Shown here: in pieces, positions 9,163 through 17,556 of the stretch
Position numbering within the stretch: position 1 is the stretch's first letter
Layout of the letters: the number at the start of each line of letters is the position of its first letter
Origin: Actinomycetota bacterium
Lineage (GTDB): Bacteria; Actinomycetota; Thermoleophilia; RBG-16-64-13
NCBI GenBank assembly: GCA_023483915.1
Contig: JAMDEO010000229.1
Location: 1,174 to 37,059 of the forward strand
DNA length: 35,886 nt
Reading direction: 5' to 3'
The notes under the pieces: generated by a model
Database searches by the model: none
What the model saw: only the letters and a program-made list of their open reading frames with translations
What the model was told of the DNA's origin: nothing
Program-made: the position numbers and the translations under genes

Positions 9163-9168
9163 AGTATA
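9163..9168 (-). promoter_or_regulatory. -10 element of a leaderless promoter for the kinase/cell-wall operon
   Basis: The minus strand reads TATACT, then seven bases, then the ATG of the kinase gene. Transcription starting about seven bases after the -10 would begin at the ATG itself. There is no Shine-Dalgarno sequence before this start, which fits a leaderless mRNA of the kind common in actinobacteria. No clear -35 is visible. It could drive the whole run down to pknB. Confidence 0.55.
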
Positions 9169-9204
9169 CGGGGCGGCGCCCCCGAGCCCTCCGTGGCCGA
9201 GAAC

Positions 9205-9417
9205 GCCGGCCGCCGCGGGCCGGCCGCCAGGGTGAGGGGGTGCGCCGCGCCACTCGTTGGAGGCCGGAGCGCAGCCGGGACAGGCACTCAGCGGTACGCC
9301 TGTCACGGAAGAGGCGACCTTTTGGTGGGCCGCGCTACGGGTGAGGGGCGCTTTTCCCTGTTACGTGCCTGCAGGAGGCGGCGCGAATCGAGGCCGGCCG
9401 CCCGCGGGCCGGCCGCC
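9205..9417. repeat. Pair of GC-only palindromic elements (9205-9228 and 9393-9417)
   Basis: Two copies of a 24-25 base element made of GCCGGCCGCC and GGGCCGGCCGCC, differing by one inserted base. Each can fold on itself through GGCCGGCC arms. They lie 164 bases apart between the kinase promoter and the tRNA promoter. They could be terminator-like hairpins or a mobile palindromic repeat; no function can be assigned. Confidence 0.5.
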
Positions 9418-9430
9418 CAAATCGCTATGT

Positions 9431-9436
9431 TATACT
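9431..9436 (+). promoter_or_regulatory. -10 element (TATACT) of tRNA-Leu
   Basis: TATACT lies 12 bases before the first base of the tRNA, a normal distance for a tRNA promoter, and is the same hexamer as at the divergent kinase promoter. No clear -35 is seen. Confidence 0.5.
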
Positions 9437-9448
9437 CGGAGTCATTCC

Positions 9449-9535
9449 GGGCGAGTGGCGGAATTGGCAGACGCGCTAGGTTCAGGGTCTAGTGAGCTTA
9501 CGCTCATGGGGGTTCAAGTCCCCCCTCGCCCACCA
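9449..9535 (+). tRNA. tRNA-Leu (anticodon CAG)
   Basis: Class II tRNA. The acceptor stem GGGCGAG pairs with CTCGCCC and is followed by an A discriminator and an encoded CCA. The anticodon stem CTAGG/TCTAG holds the loop TTCAGGG, with anticodon CAG at 9483-9485. A long variable arm (GTGAGC..GCTCAT) and the T loop GTTCAAGTC follow. These are typical of tRNA-Leu reading CUG. Confidence 0.95.
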
Positions 9536-9559
9536 CTACACTCGCGAGTCCAACTGCTT

Positions 9560-10642
9560 ATGACCGATCTGACAAGGGACGACATCCACGACGATTTGGC
9601 CCCGGAGGAGCGCAGGCGGCGGCAAAGGAAGATGCTGCCAAAGCGGCTCCTTCGACTCTTGTTGCTGCTGGCAGGAATAGTCATCGTTGTGGTGGTTATC
9701 GTGCTCGTGGCGCGAAGCGCCGTCAGCAGCGGCCAAGCCGCCGACTATCAACGGTACATGTCCTCGATCAGCAACATGCTCAAACAGTCTGACTCCATCG
9801 GGGGAGAGCTGGTCAAGCTGCTCACCAACCCCGAGACCACCACCCGGAAGTCCCTTCAGACTGACCTGGACCAGTACATCTCCACCTCCGAGCAACTCGA
9901 GGCCCAGGCGAAGGCCATGGACGTGCCCAAAGATCTGGTCAGCCAGGATGTCCACCAGTTCTTCGTGCTTGTGATGACATTCCGCTACAAGGGTCTCGTC
10001 GACCTGAAGCCATCACTCATGAACGCGCTCGAAGTTCAGGAGGTCGAGGTCTCTTCGGTCCCCATAACCCGGGCCCTCCAGTACCTGGCCAACTCAGACT
10101 TCTTGTACAAAGAAGTGTTTGCTCCGCGCGCGACTGAGATCCTCAAGGCCAAGAATCTGACCGGAGTAACCGTTCCGAGCACTTCGTTCCTGACCGACAC
10201 GGATCTCGCCTCCAAGTCCCGGGTGCAAGAGGTGCTTTCGGCTCTCAAGAGCACCGGTAATCTTCAGGCCGTCCATGGCGTGGCGGTGGCAAAGGTGGTT
10301 GCGTCTCCAGACGACAAAGAGATCTTGGCTGGAAACACTTACAACCTCACTTCCAGCGACCAACTCGCTTTCCTTGTGACCGTCGAGAACCAGGGAAACA
10401 TGTCGGAAAAGGACGTTCCCGTCGTTGTGACCCTGCTCCCGCCCGATTCCACCACGCCTCAGAAGAAAACGGTCTCCATCCAAGAATTGAAGCCCAAGGA
10501 AGAGAAGACCGTCACGGTCAGCGGGCTCAACCCCACAGCGTACGGCGAGGCGGCGGTGCTCAAGGTGGAAGTTGGGCCGGTCAACGACGAGAAGTTTAAG
10601 GACAACAACAGTCTTGAAGCCACTGTCATTTTCACACTCTAG
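9560..10642 (+). CDS. Membrane-anchored protein with C-terminal CARDB-like domain
   Basis: Not a named family I recognise. The 360-residue protein has a charged cytoplasmic N terminus rich in Arg, one strong membrane helix at about residues 29-51, and a helical extracellular part. The last roughly 110 residues look like a CARDB/Ig-type adhesion domain, from FLVTVENQGN to the repeated VTVSGL and VEVGPVND strands. The ATG at 9560 was chosen because upstream codons in the same frame overlap the tRNA. No Shine-Dalgarno sequence precedes it and the tRNA 3' end is only 24 bases away, so it is probably read through from the tRNA promoter. It is followed 9 bases later by the DUF4446 gene, which is also membrane anchored, so the two may work at the same place. 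Confidence 0.75.
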   Translation: MTDLTRDDIHDDLAPEERRRRQRKMLPKRLLRLLLLLAGIVIVVVVIVLVARSAVSSGQAADYQRYMSSISNMLKQSDSIGGELVKLLTNPETTTRKSLQTDLDQYISTSEQLEAQAKAMDVPKDLVSQDVHQFFVLVMTFRYKGLVDLKPSLMNALEVQEVEVSSVPITRALQYLANSDFLYKEVFAPRATEILKAKNLTGVTVPSTSFLTDTDLASKSRVQEVLSALKSTGNLQAVHGVAVAKVVASPDDKEILAGNTYNLTSSDQLAFLVTVENQGNMSEKDVPVVVTLLPPDSTTPQKKTVSIQELKPKEEKTVTVSGLNPTAYGEAAVLKVEVGPVNDEKFKDNNSLEATVIFTL

Positions 10643-10651
10643 GGGTCGGAA

Positions 10652-11506
10652 TTGAGCGCAACGCAGGTATTCGAGATCATTGCTGTTATCGCGGTTGTCG
10701 TGGCCATCGCGGCGGGCATCGGCCTTGCTCTGGTCTACCGGCGGCTGCAGCAATACCAGCGGGGCCAGCACGTGATCATGGGGTCGCGCGGCACGGTCGA
10801 CATTGTCGAACATGTCTCGGCGATGGATGAAAAGCTAGCCAATATGCGCCTCGCTCTGGAAGATCTGACCCTTGCCGCCCGTGATCATGACGTGCGCATA
10901 GACACCTGCCTGTCCAGGGTGGGCATTGTCCGGTTCGATGCTTACCAAGACCTTGGCGGACGGCAGAGCACAGCGGTCGCATTCCTGAACAGCAGGGGGG
11001 ATGGCGTGGTAGTCACCACGGTCGTCAGCCGCGACTTTGCCCGCATGTACGTCAAGCTCCTGAAGGATGGGGCAGCCGACATCCCCTTGGCCCCTGAAGA
11101 GGCCGAGGCGGTGGAGCAGGCCAGAGGTAGCGGGCCGTTCACCATCCGGCCACGCATTGAAACAGGGCCGGCGGACCAAACCCGCATGGACACGGAACGA
11201 GTGCCTGTTGCCCCAGACGAACCGATCTCACTGGGACTCCCGGGCCGCCGTCCACGGAGCGACAGAGAGTTGGCACGCGAGAACCGCCGGCGCAAGCGGC
11301 GGGGATTGCGTCCAGTTGACGATGAGGTCGTGCCCTCGGCGGTGGGTTGGGAAAACCCGCAGACGCCTACTCAGACGGACGGCACCGAGGGGAGCCTCGC
11401 AGACCGGTATCTCTCGGAACAGAGGAACCTTCGCAGACACAGGGGAGAGCAAAATGGAGCCGTGGACGGCGCGGCCGACGGGTCCGGGGAACGCGATGAA
11501 TTGTGA
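10652..11506 (+). CDS. DUF4446 family membrane protein
   Basis: Protein of 284 residues with one N-terminal membrane helix (about residues 6-29), a helical segment, and the conserved DUF4446 core around VGIVRFDAYQDLGGRQS and AVAFLNSRGDGVVVT. The function of the family is unknown. The long C-terminal tail is charged and Arg-rich (RRRKRRG) and probably disordered, an extension beyond the usual family length. The start is TTG with GGGGTCGGA just upstream; no better start lies nearby. The end overlaps the start of the prephenate dehydratase gene. Confidence 0.8.
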   Translation: MSATQVFEIIAVIAVVVAIAAGIGLALVYRRLQQYQRGQHVIMGSRGTVDIVEHVSAMDEKLANMRLALEDLTLAARDHDVRIDTCLSRVGIVRFDAYQDLGGRQSTAVAFLNSRGDGVVVTTVVSRDFARMYVKLLKDGAADIPLAPEEAEAVEQARGSGPFTIRPRIETGPADQTRMDTERVPVAPDEPISLGLPGRRPRSDRELARENRRRKRRGLRPVDDEVVPSAVGWENPQTPTQTDGTEGSLADRYLSEQRNLRRHRGEQNGAVDGAADGSGERDEL

Positions 11507-12443
11507 TCCCGGCGGGCAGTCACTCACGCGGTGGCCTGTCTCGTCGCTGTCCGAGCCGCTGATCCTGGCGGCGGCCACCTTCGGCTTCTTGGGACCGCGC
11601 GGCACCTTTACCGAGGTCGCTCTTCGTAACACGGTTGACGACGCCGACCCGGGCGGGCGGCTTCGTAGCTTCATCCCCTATGGATCCATGCAGGAGACCA
11701 TCGAGGCGGTCTCTATGGGCGAGGTCGACTGCGCAATCGTCCCAATCGAGAACTCGATCGAGGGTTCCGTCTCCGCGACCGTGGACATTTTGGTTCACGA
11801 AGTCGACAACCTGCAGATCGTCAGAGAAGTACGAATCCCCGTGCGCCATTGCCTCATAGCCCGACCCGGCGTCACCCTCGATCAGATCACCAAGGTGGTC
11901 TCTCATCCCCATGCGAACGCCCAGTGCAGGGGCTGGCTCAGGCGGAATCTGCCTGGCAGAGAGGTCGAGGCGGCCAACTCGACCGCCAATGCCGTAGAGC
12001 GAGTCGCCATGTCTGACAAACCCTGGGGTGCCATCGGCAACGAACTGGCGGCGAGAGAGTACGGCTGCGTGATATTGGAAGCCGACATCGAGGATCACAA
12101 GGACAACGAAACCCGCTTCGTTTTTCTGGCCAGGCAGCGGGAGCGCCAAGATTGGTTCGAGCCCTACAAGACTTCTTTGGTCTGCGAGATCGTCAAAGAT
12201 CAGCCCGGAGCTCTGCTCCTGATCCTGCAGGAGTTCTCCTTTCGGCACATCAATTTGACCAAGGTCGAGTCGCGGCCGTCCAAGCGTAGACTGGGCGAGT
12301 ATCTGTTCGTCATCGATGTCGAGGGTAAGGCAGACGAAGGTCCGCTTGCCGACGCTCTTCGCTGCCTCTGCTGCAAGCTTCCGCGCCTCACCGTTCTGGG
12401 TAGTTACCCTGTGGGTAAGCCACCACGTTTGGCTTCCCGCTGA
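11496..12443 (+). CDS. pheA: Prephenate dehydratase with ACT domain
   Basis: Converts prephenate to phenylpyruvate in phenylalanine synthesis, in the cytosol. The catalytic domain begins at FGFLGPRGTFTEVALRN and includes IPIENSIEGSV and the TRF motif in DNETRFVFLA. The regulatory ACT domain near the C terminus has the ESRP motif (KVESRPSKR), which senses phenylalanine. There is no chorismate mutase domain. The start is uncertain: ATG 11496 has GGGGA five bases upstream and overlaps the previous gene by 11 bases, while ATG 11454 has the better site GGGGAG and adds 14 residues without known homology. The gene lies in a run with serS. Confidence 0.9.
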   Translation: MNCDPGGQSLTRWPVSSLSEPLILAAATFGFLGPRGTFTEVALRNTVDDADPGGRLRSFIPYGSMQETIEAVSMGEVDCAIVPIENSIEGSVSATVDILVHEVDNLQIVREVRIPVRHCLIARPGVTLDQITKVVSHPHANAQCRGWLRRNLPGREVEAANSTANAVERVAMSDKPWGAIGNELAAREYGCVILEADIEDHKDNETRFVFLARQRERQDWFEPYKTSLVCEIVKDQPGALLLILQEFSFRHINLTKVESRPSKRRLGEYLFVIDVEGKADEGPLADALRCLCCKLPRLTVLGSYPVGKPPRLASR

Positions 12444-12462
12444 AGGCGAACTCGGAGACGAC

Positions 12463-13737
12463 ATGCTGGATATCAAGCTCATCCGCAACGAACCCGACAG
12501 CGTGCGCGAGGCTCTGCGCCGCAGGGGCGCTCACGCCGAAGCTGCGCTTGACAGGTTGCTCGAGCTTGACGTGCTGCGGCGACAGGTACTTGTCCAGGTG
12601 GAGGAGAAGCGCAGTCTGCGCAATGCGGTGAGCGAGCAGATCGCTCAGGCCAAGAAGGCGAAGCAGGACGCGAGCGGGCAAATCGAGGCCATGAGGGCGG
12701 TGGGCGACGAGATCAAGGTTCTCGAAGCCCGGCTCAGGGAAATCGAGGCCGCTCTTGAAGAGGAACTGCTTCAGGTGCCCAATCTCCCTGAACCGTCTGC
12801 TCCGGCCGGCAGTGAGGAAGACTCCATGGTGATGCACCACTGGGGGACGCCCCGGGAGTTCAACTTCACCCCTCTCGACCACCTCGATCTGGGCCAGCCC
12901 CGTGATCTCATCGACATGGAGCGGGGCGCGCGCACTTCGGGCAGCCGCTTTGCCTATCTCAAGGGAGACCTGGTCTTCTTGCAGTTTGCCCTCGTGCAGT
13001 TCGCCTTGGAGAAGCTCGCAGCCAAAGGCTTCCGCCCGGTGGTTGTCCCCGTCTTGGTCCGCGATGAGGCCATGTATGGCACGGGTTTCTTCCCCACGGA
13101 TCTCCAGCAGGTCTATCACATCGAGGCAGACGGTCTGAATCTGGTGGGCACATCGGAGGTCCCCCTAGCCGCCATGCACATGGACGAGATTTTGGAGGAG
13201 GCCGATCTGCCCGTGCGGTACGTGGGCTATTCCAGTTGTTTCCGTCGAGAGGCCGGGGCAGCAGGCAAGGATACGAGGGGGATCTTCCGGGTACACCAGT
13301 TCGACAAGGTGGAGATGTTCAGCTTCTGCGCACCGGACAAGTCGCCCGAGGAGCACGACTTCATGCGCTCCATCGAGGAAGAGATACTACAGGAGCTGGG
13401 GCTGCCTTACAGGGCGGTCAACATTGCCGCAGGCGACCTCGGTGCCCCGGCGGCGAAGAAATACGACCTGGAGGCGTGGCTTCCCACTCAGGACCGCTAC
13501 CGGGAAGTGACCTCGTGCTCCAACTGCACCGACTACCAGGCGCGACGCCTCAAGGTCCGAGCGAAGGGCGAGAAAGGAGGACCCTACCTCGTCCACACGC
13601 TCAACGGAACCGTGGTGGCGATCGGGCGCACCATCATTGCCATCATGGAGAATCACCAGACGGAGGAAGGACTCGTCGAAACTCCTGCGGCGCTGCGCCG
13701 GTACCTTCCTGCGGGCAAGGAGTTCTTGGGAGCATGA
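12463..13737 (+). CDS. serS: Seryl-tRNA synthetase
   Basis: Charges tRNA-Ser with serine. It has the usual length (424 residues) and layout: MLDIKLIRNEPDSVREAL at the start, a long N-terminal coiled-coil arm (about residues 30-105) that grips the long variable arm of tRNA-Ser, then the class II core. Motif 2 is visible in CFRREAGAAGKDTRGIFRVHQ and motif 3 in NGTVVAIGRTIIAIMEN. The ATG has a GGAG site and lies 19 bases after pheA. Its stop overlaps the nicotinamidase start by four bases (ATGA). A tRNA-Ser gene lies further on in the window. Confidence 0.96.
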   Translation: MLDIKLIRNEPDSVREALRRRGAHAEAALDRLLELDVLRRQVLVQVEEKRSLRNAVSEQIAQAKKAKQDASGQIEAMRAVGDEIKVLEARLREIEAALEEELLQVPNLPEPSAPAGSEEDSMVMHHWGTPREFNFTPLDHLDLGQPRDLIDMERGARTSGSRFAYLKGDLVFLQFALVQFALEKLAAKGFRPVVVPVLVRDEAMYGTGFFPTDLQQVYHIEADGLNLVGTSEVPLAAMHMDEILEEADLPVRYVGYSSCFRREAGAAGKDTRGIFRVHQFDKVEMFSFCAPDKSPEEHDFMRSIEEEILQELGLPYRAVNIAAGDLGAPAAKKYDLEAWLPTQDRYREVTSCSNCTDYQARRLKVRAKGEKGGPYLVHTLNGTVVAIGRTIIAIMENHQTEEGLVETPAALRRYLPAGKEFLGA

Positions 13738-14381
13738 CCGTTCTCACGGGCGCGCGCGATGCCCTCATCGTCGTGGATGTTCAGCGCGACTTCTGCCCCG
13801 GAGGGTCGCTCGGAGTTCCCGGCGGCGACGAGATCATCCCTGTGATCAATCGGCTAGTCCCGATGTTCGGGCGATGGGTCTACACCAGGGATTGGCACCC
13901 GCCGAACCACGTGAGCTTCTCTGCCGAACCGGAATACCGCGACGGCTCCTGGCCTCCTCACGCGGTTCAGGGCACTCCAGGAGCGGAGTGGTGCGAGGGT
14001 CTCGACATGCCGATGAACGCGATCCTCGTAAGCAAAGCCGATGATCCGAACCGAGAGGAGTACAGCGGTTTTCAGGTCGCGCGTTTCGATCTGGCCGATT
14101 TTCTGCGGAGGCGCCGGGTGGAACGGCTTTTCGTGGCGGGGCTGACGACGGACTACTGCGTGCGCCAGACCGTCCTCGATGCACGAGCCGCCGGTTTCAC
14201 CGTCTATCTCCTAGAGGACGCCGTGAGGGGAGTTGCTTCCGACACGACGGCACAGGCCTTGGTGGACATGGACGCCGCCGGGGCGCAGAGGATACGGTCT
14301 GAGCGAATCGCGGACTCCGGAGAACGTCCGGCACCAGCCTACGACGAGGACGGCGACCCTATAGACCACCCACACGGCTAG
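13734..14381 (+). CDS. pncA: Nicotinamidase (isochorismatase-fold amidohydrolase)
   Basis: Hydrolyses nicotinamide to nicotinate for NAD salvage. The catalytic triad is visible as D15 (VVDVQRDF), K101 (VSKADDP) and C142 (TTDYCVRQ). The metal site is formed by D53 and H55 (RDWHP) and H76 (WPPHAVQGTPGAE). The length of 215 residues is normal. It overlaps the serS stop by four bases and is followed 22 bases later by nicotinate phosphoribosyltransferase, the next enzyme in the pathway, which strongly supports nicotinamide as substrate. Confidence 0.93.
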   Translation: MTVLTGARDALIVVDVQRDFCPGGSLGVPGGDEIIPVINRLVPMFGRWVYTRDWHPPNHVSFSAEPEYRDGSWPPHAVQGTPGAEWCEGLDMPMNAILVSKADDPNREEYSGFQVARFDLADFLRRRRVERLFVAGLTTDYCVRQTVLDARAAGFTVYLLEDAVRGVASDTTAQALVDMDAAGAQRIRSERIADSGERPAPAYDEDGDPIDHPHG

Positions 14382-14403
14382 GGCGACCAGCGGAGACAGG
14401 CAA

Positions 14404-15981
14404 ATGGCTCCTGGGAAGGGATCCGAAGACCTAGACGTCTCGCAACGATGGACCCGCCGGGAGGACTTGGCGCTTCTAACCGATTTCTACCAGCTCACCA
14501 TGATGGCAGGCTACTGGAAGAGCGGGCGCAAAGACCTCACCGCCTGCTTCAACTACTTCTTCCGTGATCTTCCTCCCCATAATGGCTTTGCAGTGGCCGC
14601 AGGCTTGGAGCAGCTTCTCGACCTTGTTGAAGGCCTCCGCTTCAACGACCAAGACATAAGGTATCTGTCAGGGCTCAAGGTATTCGACCCGGCCTTTCTG
14701 GAATACCTGCGGGGTTTTCAGGTTCGATGCACCGTTGAAGCAGTGCCCGAGGGAACGGTCGTGTTCGCTCACGAGCCGGTAATGCAGGTCGTTGGGCCGC
14801 TCATACAGGCGCAACTTCTCGAGACCGCGATTCTCAACACTCTCAATTACCAGAGTCTGATCGCTACCAAAGCAGCGCGTATCCGTCAGGCCTGTGGGGG
14901 TGACAATCTGGTGGAATTTGGCCTCCGCAGGGCCCAGGGACCAGACGGCGGATTGAGCGGAGCCCGCGCTGCTTACATCGGTGGAGCCGATAGCACGTCG
15001 AACGTGCTGGCAGGCAAGGTATTCGGCATCCCCGTGCGCGGGACCGTCGCCCATTCTTGGATCATGAGCTTCGACGACGAGCTGTCGGCTTTCCGTGCGT
15101 ATGCGGCTTGCTTCTCAGATCCCATCCTGCTCGTGGATACCTACGACACCCTGACTTCGGGTCTGCCCAACGCAGTCACGGTCTTCAAGGAGCTGCGCGC
15201 CGCCGGCAGGCCGGTGCGCGCCGCGATCCGCCTGGACTCCGGGGACCTTGCCCGGCTCAGCAAGGCTGCCCGACGTATGTTCGCCGAGGCCGGCTTCCAA
15301 GACCCTCTCATCGTGGCCTCGAACGAACTTACGGAGGACCTCATCGCCGACCTCAAGCGGCAGGGTGCCCCCATCAACTCGTGGGGCGTGGGGACCCATC
15401 TCATTACGTCTTCGGACCACCCGGCTCTCGGCGGCGTGTACAAACTCGTGGCGGTCAAGTCGAATGAAGGCGCGTGGAAGCCACGCATCAAACTATCTTC
15501 TAACCCACTGAAGATGACGGATCCCGGCCGCAAGCGATTGGTCCGCTATTCCGATGAGAACGGCCTTTACCTGGCCGACATCATCAGGCTCTACCACGAG
15601 CCCGCCGATTCCGACCTCCCTGCGATGGCTGCTGAAAGCGCAAAGCCCGCAACGCCGGCGGTTGTGCTCTTTGCCGACCGGCACGACGGATCCTATCTCC
15701 GAGGTATCGCTGGAGCCACCAGATCCGAGCACCTCCTTGAAGTGGTCATGGAGGACGGGAAGCGCGTTGGTGCGCGGCCCTCGCTGGAAGAGATGAAAGC
15801 CAGAGCGCAGCATCAGCTGGCCTGCCTCCCCGAGGAAACGCGGCGACTCCGCAACCCAGACGTTTACACGGTTGGCCTCTCGCCTTCCCTAGCGGAGGAG
15901 AAGTTCAAGCTCGCCGGCCAGATCCCCGGAGCGCTGGCCCCCGGACCAATCGCACAGCCGAGGGAAACTCGGCACGAGTAG
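14404..15981 (+). CDS. pncB: Nicotinate phosphoribosyltransferase
   Basis: Joins nicotinate to phosphoribosyl pyrophosphate to give nicotinate mononucleotide. The N-terminal family motif LLTDFYQLTM (about residues 25-34) and the ATP-phosphorylated histidine in RGTVAHSW (H217) are present, as is IRLDSGDLA. At 525 residues it is slightly long because of a C-terminal tail. The ATG has a GGAGA site and the gene follows the nicotinamidase by 22 bases. Together they form a two-gene NAD salvage module attached to serS. Confidence 0.94.
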   Translation: MAPGKGSEDLDVSQRWTRREDLALLTDFYQLTMMAGYWKSGRKDLTACFNYFFRDLPPHNGFAVAAGLEQLLDLVEGLRFNDQDIRYLSGLKVFDPAFLEYLRGFQVRCTVEAVPEGTVVFAHEPVMQVVGPLIQAQLLETAILNTLNYQSLIATKAARIRQACGGDNLVEFGLRRAQGPDGGLSGARAAYIGGADSTSNVLAGKVFGIPVRGTVAHSWIMSFDDELSAFRAYAACFSDPILLVDTYDTLTSGLPNAVTVFKELRAAGRPVRAAIRLDSGDLARLSKAARRMFAEAGFQDPLIVASNELTEDLIADLKRQGAPINSWGVGTHLITSSDHPALGGVYKLVAVKSNEGAWKPRIKLSSNPLKMTDPGRKRLVRYSDENGLYLADIIRLYHEPADSDLPAMAAESAKPATPAVVLFADRHDGSYLRGIAGATRSEHLLEVVMEDGKRVGARPSLEEMKARAQHQLACLPEETRRLRNPDVYTVGLSPSLAEEKFKLAGQIPGALAPGPIAQPRETRHE

Positions 15982-16060
15982 CGGACGCCGTCGTGCAGCG
16001 GAGGCCGCCGAGTAGCGGGGGCCTTCGAGCAGCCGAAGCCGCCTCGGACAACGGCCGGAC

Positions 16061-16507
16061 CTACTTGCGCAGCTGCTGGATGTCCACCGGGATGGCGGTG
16101 GCTTGCCCCTTTGCGATCATCTTGCCCTCCGAGTTGCTGACCAGTAGCTCAACTACCCTCAGCCGTCGTCCGCTATGAAGAAGGCGACACTCGGCGGTTA
16201 CTCTGTCGTCCCGGGCACCCGAGCGGAATTGGCTAAGGCTCCACTGGACTGCGACAGCGTCGGTCTGCGCATTGACGGTTAGGGCAAAGGCAACGTCGGC
16301 CAGCGAAAAAATGAAACCTCCGTGAGCGACCAGATGTCCGTTGAGAAACTCCTCCTTCACCACTGCCGACACCCGAGTGAAGTCGGCAGAAGCCTCCTCC
16401 ACCTCAATGCCAAAAAGCTTGATGAATCGATCGCTTTCGATCATCTGGCGGATACGCGCGGCTTCGTTCCCAGCAGCTCCGTCGATTCCTGCCACAACCG
16501 CCTCCAT
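16061..16507 (-). CDS. PaaI-like hotdog-fold thioesterase
   Basis: Probable acyl-CoA or aryl-CoA thioesterase of the hotdog fold. The 148 residues show the PaaI/4HBT core NGHLVAHGGFIFSLADVAFALT, with the conserved HGG preceding the long central helix. PaaI proteins hydrolyse stalled aromatic CoA thioesters, but the substrate here cannot be told. The gene converges on pncB, with about 80 bases between their ends. No strong ribosome site is seen at the ATG. Confidence 0.85.
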   Translation of the reverse strand: MEAVVAGIDGAAGNEAARIRQMIESDRFIKLFGIEVEEASADFTRVSAVVKEEFLNGHLVAHGGFIFSLADVAFALTVNAQTDAVAVQWSLSQFRSGARDDRVTAECRLLHSGRRLRVVELLVSNSEGKMIAKGQATAIPVDIQQLRK

Positions 16508-16547
16508 TCACGAGTTATCGGTCAAACTAGCACGAAGGGAGGTTTGT

Positions 16548-16593
16548 GTCACAAGAGCACGAGGGCATTAGTCACGAGAGCACGAGGGCATTA
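16548..16593. repeat. 23-base tandem direct repeat, two copies
   Basis: Units at 16548-16570 and 16571-16593 differ at one base (core GAGCACGAGGGCATTA). They lie between the thioesterase start and the end of the small membrane gene. The cause may be replication slippage or an operator pair. Confidence 0.7.
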
Positions 16594-16596
16594 TTC

Positions 16597-16860
16597 TTAG
16601 AAAAGCGTCAAACCGCCTAGGACGATTGCCAGTGCCAGCGAGATTGCCACGACGATGGCCAGAATAAGTGCTCTGGTTGCCAGTCCGGGACGCCGTCGAT
16701 GAGCAATCGCCAAAGGAGAGAGATGCGCGCCTGACCTTACGTGCAGCACGGGTTTCATGCGACCGTGACGCCTGCGGCGTTCGGTCCCGCTCCAGCCGCG
16801 TCCCGGCCTGTATAGTGAGGTCTGGTAGCCTCTCGTTCCCCCGAGATACATCGCTTTCAT
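16597..16860 (-). CDS. Small single-pass membrane protein, unknown
   Basis: Short open frame of 87 residues: an Arg-rich N-terminal part without recognisable homology, and one strong hydrophobic helix at the C terminus (LILAIVVAISLALAIVL). The ATG is preceded by GGGAGGG at good distance, which is the main reason to believe it is expressed. A shorter protein from the internal Met before KPVLHVRSG is also possible. Function unknown. Confidence 0.45.
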   Translation of the reverse strand: MKAMYLGGTRGYQTSLYRPGRGWSGTERRRRHGRMKPVLHVRSGAHLSPLAIAHRRRPGLATRALILAIVVAISLALAIVLGGLTLF

Positions 16861-17037
16861 CACGGCCCTCCCGCGGCTGCCGCTGGGTTCGTCGCATCCA
16901 TAGTCGGCAGAACTTCGCCGGAAGGTTAGCCTTTCCTCCGATTTTCGACCCCACAGGAGTTACGTTTTGCCCCCGATAGCGTTTACCATGGGTGATGACA
17001 GGGCCGGTTAGCCGGAAACTCGGCAAGGGAGGCTTGG

Positions 17038-17556
17038 ATGTACTGCCCGCAGTGTGGTGGGTCAAACGAAGAATCCGCTAGGTTCTGCTCAACTTGCGGC
17101 TTGGACATGGAGGAATACCGGAAGCAATGGCAGCAGCCGGCACCTCCGCCCGCAGGCCAGCAGGCCGCCCCCCCGCCTGGCAACGCGTACCAGCAACCCT
17201 ACGCCCAGCAGCCATATGGCCCGCCACCTTATCAGCAGCAGTATCAGCCCCCCTATCAGCCGGCGCCTTACCAGCCGACTCCGCCATACGGAACCATGCC
17301 GCGGGTGCCCAGCTACATGGGATGGGCGATTGCGGTCTTGATTCTCTGCTTCTGGCCGACGGGAATAGTCGCTGTTGTATATGCGAGCCAGGTGGGGAAC
17401 AAGCTCGCCGTTGGCGACTACGCAGGAGCCGTCCATTCCTCCAGAAGGGCCAAGCTTTGGTCTTGGATCTCTTTCGGGATCGCGATTGCCTGGATCATCA
17501 TAGTTATTATCGTCCTGATAGTTGCAGCGGCGGCTTCAGTGACAACGATCTACTAG
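17038..17556 (+). CDS. Zinc-ribbon protein with Pro/Gln/Tyr-rich linker and CD225-like membrane domain
   Basis: The N terminus is a zinc ribbon with two CxxC knuckles (MYCPQCGG and FCSTCGLD). Residues of about 35-95 are a disordered stretch rich in Pro, Gln and Tyr. The C-terminal part resembles the CD225/dispanin fold: one helix with FWPTGIVAVVYASQVGNKLAVGD, then an amphipathic SSRRAKLWSW stretch and a second membrane helix. Bacterial members of this fold have no established function. The ATG has GGGAGG five bases upstream. It stands alone, followed by a tRNA gene. Confidence 0.8.
   Translation: MYCPQCGGSNEESARFCSTCGLDMEEYRKQWQQPAPPPAGQQAAPPPGNAYQQPYAQQPYGPPPYQQQYQPPYQPAPYQPTPPYGTMPRVPSYMGWAIAVLILCFWPTGIVAVVYASQVGNKLAVGDYAGAVHSSRRAKLWSWISFGIAIAWIIIVIIVLIVAAAASVTTIY

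Larger units (their letters stand above)
9169..9448. other. GC-rich intergenic region between divergent units
   Basis: No convincing gene lies here. It holds two near-identical GC-rich palindromic elements (separate entry), a short hairpin GACAGGC/GCCTGTC at 9279-9304, and the promoter of the tRNA gene at its right edge. Confidence 0.5.

Noticed and set aside
9257-9559. Upstream extension of the CARDB-like protein
   Set aside because: It would run through the entire tRNA-Leu gene.
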